From: Gerris lacustris
Lineage: Eukaryota > Arthropoda > Insecta > Hemiptera > Gerridae
Length of the DNA: 64,000 bases
Assembly (NCBI GenBank): GCA_951217055.1
Contig: OX578277.1
Location: forward strand, 64,698,388-64,762,387
Reading direction: 5' to 3'
Shown here: positions 11,953 through 21,200 of the stretch, piece by piece
Layout of the letters: each line of letters starts with the position of its first letter
Numbering within the stretch: position 1 is the stretch's first letter
Notes under the pieces: generated by a model
What the model saw: only the letters and a program-made list of their open reading frames with translations
Database searches by the model: none
Told to the model about the DNA's origin: nothing
Translations under genes and position numbers: made by a program

Positions 11953-13082
11953 CAGTGGCGCACCCAGGATTTATTTTTGGGAGGGGCACAGATTAAAAAA
12001 ATAAGGGGGGGGGGAGTTGATGTAATGTGGGCTTAGTATAAACGCAGACAATTAACCAGTCTGGTTTTCTCTGATCTTAAATTACTTTATATCAAGGGCG
12101 GATCTAACTAATTTTGAAGGGTGGCTGGGTTCTCTAGGGGGGTCCGGGGGTCCTCCCCCGGGAAAATTTTTATAGTGTACGTTACTTGAAAACGCCTTTT
12201 TAGCCTATTCTAAGAGCATCTAAAATGTTATTATATACAAATAAATTTAAGTTTTTTTATGAACGGGACATGAAGACCGGGGTATTTTATTTAAACAAAA
12301 TTATATACATAATAATAATATTTTATTATTAAAAGTTGTTCGTTATATAATAGATTAATGTTTTATTTTAGTAGCCAGAAAAATAAATTGGTACATTTTA
12401 AAAATATTTTAGTTATGTAAATTAACAAAAAAAAATAAATAAAAAAAAGAAATACGCACGCCAAATGTTTTGAAAAATAAACATAGTAGGCTATATAATA
12501 GTCCAGTCAATAAGTACAAAAAATAGTCTTCCTTGCGAAAGGTCGGGTATCTGCAATATTTAAAATCTTATTCTACAATTGAACCCGTTTTCAAATTCAT
12601 TAATATTAATTATTCGATAATTAAAAACTATTCTAATGATTGCTACTAACTATTTTAATTAAATTTAATTAATATATTAAAGTAGAACTTTAGATTAAAG
12701 TAAAAACCCTTAAAACAAGAAAAATTTAATTAAAAACTGGATTCAAAAATGATATATTGTAACCTTTCATTCAAAATAAACAATGGATAATAGTCGGAAA
12801 GAAATTCGTCCCACTAAAAAGTTCTTACCATGCGCAGTCATAATTTTATGCAGATTTTTCCAACTTCAATAGACGACACTTTTTTACCCAGGAGCTCCAA
12901 CCCTATTTTATAGATCCTTAACCTAAACGGGTTGATAACTTAACTTACTTCTATTCTTTTTAAACACCAAAAAAAAAAAAAAAATGTCGGGCAAAACTAG
13001 GTAGATTATTACTTATTTTTTATTTTTTTCACAATTACTTTAACATGTGCTGTGAAATTGCATACTTAAATTTTACGTCTTT

Positions 13083-13116
<34 letters not shown>

Positions 13117-13327
13117 GGGGGGGGGGGGGGGGGGCACGTCTTTTTATATGCCAAAAAAAAATGTCGGGCTAAACTAGGTATATAATTACTTATTTATTTT
13201 TTTTTTTTTTACTACCACCACACTATTACTATAACACGTGCTGCGGAATTGCATACTTAAATTTTATGTCTGGCTCTGGGGGGGGGGGGCACGTGCCCCC
13301 GTGCCCCCCCCCCTGGGTGCGCCACTG
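11953..13327. mobile_element. Nonautonomous hAT transposon with perfect 8-bp target duplication
   Basis: The termini are inverted CAGTGGCGCACCCAGG (16 bp perfect). The element is flanked on both sides by ATCATAGT (11945-11952 and 13328-13335). The CAGTGGCG terminus and 8-bp duplication are typical of the hAT superfamily. Inside are a segment with GGGCGGATCTAAC (another hAT-like end, possibly nested), a direct repeat of an AAAATGTCGGGC-AAACTAGGTA unit near 12980 and 13160, and a T31G19 homopolymer at 13085-13134. No transposase frame remains. Confidence 0.88.
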
Positions 13328-13479
13328 ATCATAGTAACTTTTTTTCGGTAGCTGCGAAAAATATCATCTACTGATAAGTCCTCCTGCATCCAGACTTCAT
13401 AATGAGCGGTTCCTATAGCCTCTTCTATTCGCTTCTTATCATAGCTATCCTTAACCTAGGCCATGAAGCATCACCACAC

Positions 13480-14340
13480 GTAATTTTCATCTCTTAGTCC
13501 CAGTTTAACCGAGGTCTTCCCCGGCCTCTCATCTTATCTCTTGGCCCAGTCAATCATGATGCGCGCCCAATTTGGATCACGTCTCCTAATTACATATCTA
13601 CTCTATTTCCATTTTGTTATATGAAGCCTTTGAATCCGGGCTTTTGGATCCACTCGTTCGTTTTCCTGTCCTTCCTTGTGATACCCAAAATGTATCTCTT
13701 CATGGCACGCACAGACACTCTAAACTTTTGTCTTGTTCTGCTGTTGAAATCCAAGTTTCACATCCATAACTAAGGACTGGTAAGACATTTGACATCTGTA
13801 GTTTTCTTTTTAGGTCAATTGGCGTTGGACTTCTAAAAAAAATGTTTGTTTTTTATAATTGCTTTCCAGCCTAGAGTGATTCTTCTTTTTAATTCGCTGT
13901 TTTGGCCCGCAGTGCTAATTCGATGTCCTAAGTATATGAAGTCTTCAACTTTTTGTATGCTCGATTTTGGGAGTGAATCATTATCAATATTAATTGACAT
14001 GTATTTACATTTATCGTGATTTATTTGTAAACCTACATTTGTACTTTGTGTTTGCAGTTTCTGGAAAATAATCATTATGTTTTCAATTGAATGGCTTATC
14101 AGTACTGTGTCGTCTGCAAAAGCTAAGTAGTACAGCCTCACTCCACATATTTTTATGCCAAATTCTTCCATGTAGCATTCGTCAATTAAGTAGTGCAATA
14201 AATAATTTAGGAGATATGATGCCACCTTGTTTAACTCCCCTACCAATTTTAATATGTATTTTTGCCTTAAAGTGGGTTCATAGCTAGCGGATACGTGATT
14301 GCGGAGGTCCGAAGGGATTTATCTATGGCAACTCTTTTGC
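13480..14340 (-). pseudogene. RTE-like LINE reverse transcriptase fragment
   Basis: Minus-strand relic of a non-LTR retrotransposon pol gene. In order on the minus strand: an RGVKQGG-ISPKLF-like RT segment (about 14255-14190, out of frame with what follows), the catalytic box LAFADDTVLIS near 14130-14100, a KVEDFIYLGHRIST block, a RRITLGWKA block near 13870, then KRYILGITRKDR near 13690 and a GRGRPRLNW tail near 13500. The order and the YLG...RRI...GRPR signature fit the RTE/BovB group. At least one frameshift and several stops break it. The element is 5'-truncated and has no endonuclease. Confidence 0.8.
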
Positions 14341-14344
14341 GGCG

Positions 14345-15058
14345 CCGCAGAAAGTTGGTTCCAAACCATCTTTTTTGCGGCACAGCTTTAAAACCTGTAT
14401 GAAACCTTCACTTTGTCCCCATCTTGTTTCCTTTCTGTTTTTATGTTAAAATTGTTTTATTATAATATTTTTGTATCTGTTCATTTGTTCCTGCATTATT
14501 TTTATTATAATCTGTGTTTAATCTACGTTTTTTATCAGTGTTTTATTTTATCTGTGTATTATGTCCATGTTTTTTATATCTGTGCTTATTATATCTGTTC
14601 CTACATTATTTTTATTATATGCCTATTTCTTATTTATATAATAATAAAAGTCTTTATATAATAATAAAATCTATAATCTTATTATATAAGTTTTTGACAT
14701 TCTCCAGATTAAAATGTTCAACTGCCAAGTTAAAAGTAAAACGATGTGTGAATTATTTATCAAATTAAACAAACCAAAAACTATCTAAAAATATAAGTAT
14801 ATCAAAAATAATTTGTTAAATGCCTAAAAATATTTATATGATATTAATAATAAAATCTAGGGCAATTCATATGAAAATACTTATTAGGTTAGTTTTTTAT
14901 ATGTAATTTCCTAAATATAGTGTGTAGGCTAATACGCGAAACAGTAGAGAGTTGCGGGTTTAACAAATATCACTGTGTTCCAAGTTTTTTTTTTTAGCCA
15001 CCTATAGGGATAATTTTCACAAATATTGTGATATGTAATTCATCATCGCGTTAGCACT
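14345..15058. other. AT-rich noncoding, nothing recognised
   Basis: Open frames here read as Phe/Leu/Ile/Tyr-rich low-complexity strings from T-rich DNA (for example 14413-14661) and are not credible genes. Confidence 0.6.
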
Positions 15059-15086
15059 ACACCCTCTCACGTTAGTGAGAGGGTGT
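15059..15086. repeat. Perfect 12-bp hairpin, 4-base loop
   Basis: ACACCCTCTCAC, loop GTTA, GTGAGAGGGTGT. It is GC-richer than its surroundings. Function unknown; no T-run follows. Confidence 0.8.
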
Positions 15087-15243
15087 ACACACGAGTCAAT
15101 GGTGACACCCCAAGACATTTTGGGGGACATGCAAAATATTACTCACAATTCTTCCCTCCGCGTACTTTTGTGATACCTTATTCTTAACGTTAAATAATAT
15201 TAAAACCGATGAAAGAAACCGTCAGAAACTGCCTGATGAAGTT

Positions 15244-15462
15244 CTTCTTTAGATTGTTACTCCCCTTATAAAGAAAACAGAGGAGAGTAACTATCTAAAG
15301 AAGGTTCACTGAATGTTTTTCTTTAGACTGTTACTCCCCTTATAAAAACAGAAGTGTGATATTCCTTTGTCCACTTTGATCATCACTTTGACTTAATAGT
15401 TATTTTTAGTTTAAGTAATTTATATTCTAAAAACACATAGGGGGAGTAACAATCTAAAGAAG
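15244..15462. repeat. Two small adjacent palindromic elements
   Basis: CTTCTTTAGATTGTTACTCC (15244) is matched in reverse by GGAGAGTAACTATCTAAAGAAG at 15281-15302 (about 60-bp palindrome). A second pair, TTCTTTAGACTGTTACTCCC (about 15319) and GGGGAGTAACAATCTAAAGAAG (15441-15462), follows. The outermost arms (15244-15265 and 15441-15462) are perfect 22-bp complements. They look like miniature fold-back elements sharing one terminal sequence. Confidence 0.65.
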
Positions 15463-15599
15463 TACCGTTACCACGAGATACCATCCTTCAATTGATGATT
15501 TAGCAAATTTAATCCAGCAACAAAATTTCATAGTCATTAATAAAAATAACTATTTGTTTTTATAAAATAAATATAAATATATTTTTTTTGGGGGGGGGA

Positions 15600-15865
15600 A
15601 AGAGCCCACAAATTTGGATCTTAAATTCATTTCTCGATTTCGTTTCGGGGTGTTATTTTTTGTACATGTATGCCATATTTCGTCAAAATCGGCCTAATAG
15701 TGTGTAAGCCCCACGCGTCTGGACAAACGACAGATGGACCCTTCTCAAATACCACTTTTTTGAAATCAGGGGACCACAACAAAACGTGTAGATCCATCAA
15801 AATTTCAAAATGAATCTTTGCGCCATCTCTATAGTTTCTCTTTTTATATGAGAAAGTAAAAAATA
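15600..15865 (+). repeat. Interspersed repeat family F2, copy 2
   Basis: It matches 9000-9240 in the order of CCACGCGTC, ACTTTTTTGA, CATCAAAATTT and the terminal ATATGAGAAAGTAAAAAA. Confidence 0.55.
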
Positions 15866-15889
15866 GCCAATAGGCGCTTAAGGGTGAAA

Positions 15890-16105
15890 TTTATATGGAC
15901 CAAAAATGGGCTAATTATGACCTATATACCATTCAAATTTCATTAAAAGCGGGCGTGTATTTTTTAAGATACATTAATTCGCAAAAATTGAACGACAGAA
16001 TGACAAACCGCCAAACAAACACGGAACCAAAAATAATCCCTGATGTCTGCAACGGAGCTCTGTCTTGGAATCTTTGAAATCAGAGATAAAAACATTTTTT
16101 ATCTA
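15890..16105 (+). repeat. 3' part of repeat family F1
   Basis: It contains ACCATTCAAATTTCATTAAA, CGACAGAATGACAAACCG (a decayed CAGA run) and GGAACCAAAAATAATCCCTG through TCTGTCTTGGAATC, as in the other F1 copies. Confidence 0.5.
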
Positions 16106-16110
16106 CTCAC

Positions 16111-17016
16111 GGCAGCAAAATTAGGCATTGTTGTACTATTTTCAATCTGCAAAATGTCATTTTTCTTGATTCTTTTGTAACATGTCAAAAAAACACGCAG
16201 CAAAATATCAAGGTGTCAGCAAAAGTTCAAAGTGTCAGCAAAATAACAAACAGGCTGCCAAATTTTAAGAAAAAGTTACAATACATCTCATGCAGGTTAT
16301 GAACTCTCCCACATTGTTCACTTTTGTATATTTAAGCGTAATATTTTGCTAAATATTTATATGTTTTTTGAAAATACCTTTAAAAATTATAATAATAAAA
16401 CGAATATTATTTTAAAAAAATATTATTATTTTAAATTATTTATTAATGATTATTTTTTAAAAAATCGCTATAAATTGAGATAAAAAACAGCTGTTAATAA
16501 AATTGTGGCAACACTGATTGTTTTGTCTTTGTTTTGTTTTAACTTTCGAGTCATTACTTACTCAAATTTTCGAGTCATCAATTCGATTATACAACTTTCA
16601 TTGCTTTAAATCTTTTATCTATGGAAAAAAGATAATAATAATTTAATAGTTTTCTGTTATTATTTTGATAAATTTGTTAATTAGGTTTTTGAAGTTTAAA
16701 TAAAAATATGGATGATAATGTTGTGCAAGACGTTGAAGACTTGTTTGATAACACGCCACCCGAAATTGCAAATATTGCAACATCATACAAGGAAATTTTA
16801 TTGCCCTCTAAATCAGGTACTAAAATCTTGAGTATAATTTTTCTGCCGTTAATAGATAAAATATTGGCTTCGCCTCGTCAGTCAAAATGTAATTTTCCTT
16901 ACTCGGCTTCGCCTCAGCAGTAAATTTGTTTAGCCTATCCTCGCCTTCGGCTCGGAACTAAAACTTAAAAAACTTGTCAGCAAAATTCCATTCATTCAGG
17001 CAGCATTTTTGCTGCC
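16111..17016 (+). mobile_element. GGCAGCAAAA-ended element, copy 1 (possible Crypton-like derivative)
   Basis: The left end is GGCAGCAAAATTAGGCATTG; the right end is ATTTTTGCTGCC followed by TAATGACATAAATTACTATTG. A second copy with the same ends is at 51588-52156. GTGGCAACACTGATTGTTTT near 16504 and GTGGAAACACTACAG near 51840 suggest a shared internal region. It encloses the short coding fragment at 16708. Class uncertain: the ends are mutually inverted for 11 bases, but no target duplication is obvious. Confidence 0.45.
16708..16815 (+). pseudogene. N-terminal coding fragment, tyrosine-recombinase-like
   Basis: An ATG in the context AAAAATATGG opens an acidic leader (MDDNVVQDVEDLFDNTPPE) followed by a YKEILLPSKSG segment. 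It then meets TCAG/GTACTAAA, a possible splice donor at 16815/16816. The PSKS segment resembles the start of the N-terminal domain of Crypton/phage-integrase-like tyrosine recombinases found in insects (family recollection, not a search). After the donor the frame continues only into repeat sequence (CTTCGCCTC). No catalytic domain is present in the window. Most likely the first exon of a deleted mobile element. Confidence 0.35.
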
Positions 17017-17135
17017 TAATGACATAAATTACTATTGTTCTTCAGCACGATCCTCTGTTATCTTTGGTACCCTCGGCCACAATTTAACTTTTTTTAAATC
17101 CTATATATTTAGCTTATAACTTCACTTATGTGCCT

Positions 17136-17183
17136 GGGCCTGGGTGCCTGGGTGCCTGGGGGCATGGGTGCCTGGGTGCCTGA
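17136..17183. repeat. GGGTGCCT minisatellite
   Basis: About six imperfect 8-base units (TGCCTGGG / GGGTGCCT) between 17136 and 17183. Confidence 0.8.
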
Positions 17184-17184
17184 C

Positions 17185-17765
17185 ATCAAAATCTTTGGAA
17201 GGCTAGATAACCCACTTCCAGTTATCCAATCGAGCTGAAACTTGGCACATAGACTCTCTACCAAGACAAAAACATTTTAATTAATTATCTTTTTAAAAAT
17301 GAATGGATTAATTAAATATTAAAAAAATTAAGTAATAAAAATAAAATAAAAATTTATTTAATTAATTAATTATTTGGTAGGTATATAAAATCTTTGTAGG
17401 GCTAGTTAATCCTCTTCCAGTCGTCCAATCGAGCTGAAACTTGGCACACAGACTCTCTACTAATACAAAAATATTTTAACAAATTAATTAATTAATTAAT
17501 TTTTAAATTTAATTAATTTCTTGTTGAATATGAATGGAATAATGAAATTTAAAAAAGTAATAAAAATAAAATTTAATAAATTAATTTGAGGGTATATAAA
17601 ATTTTGGAGGGCGAGTTAACCTTCTTCCATCGAGCATCCATCGTCATCCAAGCGAGCAGAAACTTGGCATATCGACTCTTTACCAATACATAAACATTCT
17701 AACAAATTAATTAATTAATTAATTTTAATAATTATTTAATTTTTAAATAATTATTTATAATTAAA
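17185..17765 (+). repeat. Tandem array, about 200-bp period, three copies
   Basis: Units start at AAATCTTTGGAAGGCTAG (about 17189), AAATCTTTGTAGGGCTAG (about 17388) and AAATTTTGGAGGGCGAG (about 17599). Each contains CCAATCGAGCTGAAACTTGG or a variant, a GACTCTCTACCAA block, and an AATTAATTAATTAA tract. Confidence 0.75.
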
Positions 17766-18065
17766 ATGAATTATTACCAATACTTCCCCTCACAACCAAA
17801 ACTCAAAAATATAAAGGATTTATAATGAAAACTTGGTTTTTATGGGCTGGTATTATTTTAGTGCCAATTACACAAAACTATGAACATTTTTCTAGATGTT
17901 ACACGGCACCTTTAGTATTCCGTGGGTGATGTGTCCGTCTGCATATTCAAAATATGCACATGAGCAATTCGCAAAAATGTGGTGCACTCAAAAATGTATA
18001 TATTATTTTTAATTTTCGAGAGGGGTATCAAATGAAAGCTGCTGAGGAGTAGGTTACAAATAATA
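17766..18065. other. Noncoding, nothing recognised
   Basis: AT-rich. It ends with the text GCTGCTGAGGAGTAGGTTACA, which recurs in the hairpin arm at 19304-19324. Confidence 0.5.
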
Positions 18066-18994
18066 TACAGTGTGTCCCCGGATCGACGCGACTCATGAAT
18101 AGGTGAAAAGGACTAAAATTTTTAGAATTAAATTTCATCTTCTGGGGTTCAGCCCTGCTTGGATAGAAACTAATTTATATCATAATTTAAGTTTCGAAAA
18201 ATCAATTATGTCTTGGAAATTTACAGAAAAGTTATTTTTCCCACTAGTAAAGTGCTTCTTCTCTAGGAGATACGACAAAATATTATTAGAAAAAGTTGTT
18301 CAGAAAGAAAAACTGAGCAAGACTACAAAATTTAAAAACGCTCCGCCTACTTTGATATATTGCATTATTTACCATTTTTTTTAATTGTTGAAGACATTAA
18401 AACATTTCGTGAGGAAAAGTTCTTACAAAATTGATAAATTATGCAAGTTGCAAAAAAGTTTTAGTTTACTTTCATTCGTCTGATAGGAAAATTAAATATT
18501 TATTATAAGAAATAAGAATGATAGCAATAACAAAACTCAAATAATTCACAATTAAATTAAATTTTGTACTGACATAATAATATGCATAGTGGTATTTTCG
18601 AAATTTGAAACCTATTTTATAGCACAGAAAACACCATTAAAATGATTATTTTTTACTTTTTTTTATCCGCACAATAGGCATAATATGGAGTGGTAAATGA
18701 TGCAATATATCAAAGTAGGCGGAGCTTTTTCAAATTTTGTATTCTTACTCAGTTTTTTTTCTGAACAACTTTTTCTAATAACATTTTGTCGTATCTCCTA
18801 GAGAAGAAGCACTTTACTAGTGGGAAAAATATTTTTTTTGTAGATTTCCAAGACATACTTGATTTTTCGAAACTTAAAGTATGACATAAATTAGTTTCTA
18901 TCCAAGCAGGGCTGAACCCCTGAAGATGAAATTTTAATTAAAAAAAGTTTCGTCTTTTTCACCTATCCATGCGTCGATCCGGGGACACACTGTA
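18066..18994. mobile_element. 929-bp fold-back MITE, TA target site
   Basis: Terminal CAGTGTGTCCCCGGATCGAC at the left is mirrored by GTCGATCCGGGGACACACTG at the right, each bounded by TA. Complementarity continues with mismatches for about 300 bases per arm (18066-18375 and 18691-18994), including CTAGGAGATACGACAAAAT / ATTTTGTCGTATCTCCTAG. A 315-base spacer separates the arms. The frame at 18103-18384 is not conserved as coding between arms. Probably a nonautonomous Tc1/mariner-type element. Confidence 0.85.
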
Positions 18995-19009
18995 TATTTG
19001 CATATGCTT

Positions 19010-19505
19010 CTATAAATTTTGCATTCATTATTGGTTTTATGAGTTAAAATACACCCAAATAATCCCCCCCCCCCTCAACCTCTATATAACGGCTGGTCCT
19101 AAAATTGTGAAAGAATTCATGCTAATACCTTATTGTGGGGCGATAAAAATTCCTGGAGGGAATACCCAATTTTTAAAAATTGCCAAGTTTGTGGGAGCAC
19201 AGGATATATATATATATATTTTTAACCTACTTTTCAGTAGCTTTAATTTTATACCCCACTCAAAATTGTATTTTTTTAAAAAGTTTGAGTGGGGTATAAA
19301 ATAAAAGCTACTGAGAAGTAGGTTACATTACATGTATATATATATACCTATGCTTTTTTTTAATTATGCATTCTTTATTGGTTTTATGTGTTAAAATATA
19401 CCCCAAAAAAATCCCCCCCCCACCACTATAATATAATGGCTGGTCCTAAAATTTTGAAATAATTCATGCCAATACCTTATGGTGGGGCGATGAAAATTTC
19501 CTAAA
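19010..19505 (+). repeat. Direct repeat pair flanking a 40-bp-stem hairpin
   Basis: Two copies (about 19018-19170 and 19363-19505) share TGCATTC-TTATTGGTTTTATG, a C-run, GGCTGGTCCTAAAATT and CCTTATnGTGGGGCGATnAAAA. Between them, 19224-19324 is an imperfect palindrome (AACCTACTTTTCAGTAGC paired with GCTACTGAGAAGTAGGTT; CCCCACTCAAA paired with TTTGAGTGGGG). Confidence 0.7.
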
Positions 19506-21200
19506 AAAATGTAATTTACCTTGTCGTTATTACCGATAAAAAATATTTTGACCCGCGAAGGCTAATTATGTAACGGGTGTGCTTAATCATCTACGAAATC
19601 CTAAAATTTACTTGGACGCATGTACTTCACTGTGATTTATTAAATTTCCCTAACAATCTAGATATTTTTATTTAAAGTCTACATCTGAAAATGGGTAAAT
19701 TTAATCGTAGGAATCCATTCTGCTAAAAGCATTTGGCTTACTGAAAACATTAGAATATTGATAATAAAAATATTTTACTTAGTTCAAATCTAACGTCAGA
19801 AGAGAGTTGTTTTATTTGAAAACAGATTGATTAATGCCTTTTCGAGTACCGTACTTTGATAATTAATTAGGTTAGTAATTGTATTTGATCATTTTATATT
19901 TTTATGATCAGATGTAACAGAATTTTTGATTATTTTAAATAAATTTAAATTACCTTTAAAATAATTTTACTAGCTGATACCTACATAATACAATGTAGAT
20001 TTTATTATAGGACGTTGGTGATAATTATGTCCATTTTACAGCTAAACTAATGGATTTAAAGTTAATTAATTGGATCCAAATCCAGTCTAAAATACATACC
20101 TTATTGGTCACTGCTTTTTACAAAAAAAATCAGCGGGGCTCAAAACGTGAAGAAAATTACCAATAATGCATATTTTTAAAAATGGATTTGAATTTTACGG
20201 CAAAGAATAAGACCTATTTTATTTTAATTATTTTCCTAAATCCATTAGATAAGCTGTAAAATGGACTTAAAGTTTCAATTTTAGCAGGTTCAGTGTTCTC
20301 CAGACGGCAAACTAATGCTTGGAGGGAAAAATTTCCAGGAGTAAATAATTCTTATTTTTAGCCAAAGAATCCAAATCTAGTCTAAATAATATGGATTCCT
20401 ATTCACTTTTATATTTTTATGTAAACTGAACACATAAAATGTTCAGCATTCTTTATGGAAGCACATTTATAGCCATTATTGAACCCTGAAAACCGCATCT
20501 TTCTATCTATTATGGTTCCGGAGATATTTCACTGTTCCATATTAGCTGGGACACCCTGTATAGCTGCACATGTTTGAGTCTCTTGTAAATTTAATATTTT
20601 GAAACAAACGGAAATTTTATTAACATACTTGTTTTCTTTCTTAACATACAATATTTGTGTATGTGCTTGCACTTACACACCTATGTCAAGGTGTGCAAAA
20701 AATATATCCTTACAATTCTAACCATACTTTGTTGCAATGGTATTATAAATAATAATAATAATAACAATAAATTATGGATATGTAAATATAATTCTATATA
20801 ATGTGTTCATAATATAAACTTATTACACACGTTATCGTTATATTACCGCATATAATACCACAGTGCATGACTTATATTCATCTTAATCCTTGCCTTTACA
20901 CAATTTCAACTAGTCTCAATGTAAGCTATAAGTCATGAGACAAATAGATAACTATGTAGTTGTAGCTTTATGACATTCAGGGTTATCAAAAGTTTTTGGC
21001 TCCCGAGAATCGTAGGAACTTTGTCACATTCTAAACATTCTACTACAAATTCATGGTTTCAATGTTTAGTTGTCAATGTTTATTAATAATAAATTTATGT
21101 GTCAAATTTATCGGTCCTTAAAGCATCATAGTGCCCTTAAAACGACTGAAGCTTTATAGATGAAGTCAGATGCAGATTGTGATAAGAAGATAAACATGAA
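19506..21200. other. Region upstream of the repeat-protein gene
   Basis: About 1.7 kb without a gene. A single Tc1/mariner-like terminus reads GGGACACCCTGTATA at 20548-20562, with no identified partner. Imperfect repeats of AATCCAnTCTAAAATA text occur near 20080 and 20370. No TATA box or initiator could be assigned to the gene at 21201 with confidence. Confidence 0.5.

Noticed and set aside
14413..14768. Hydrophobic frames resembling membrane proteins
   Set aside because: T-rich low-complexity DNA gives Phe/Leu/Ile/Tyr strings in more than one frame; no conserved pattern.
18103..18384. 93-codon frame
   Set aside because: It lies in one arm of a fold-back MITE; the mirrored arm is not constrained as coding.
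20548..20562. Terminus-like GGGACACCCTGTATA
   Set aside because: No matching left terminus found, so no element could be delimited.
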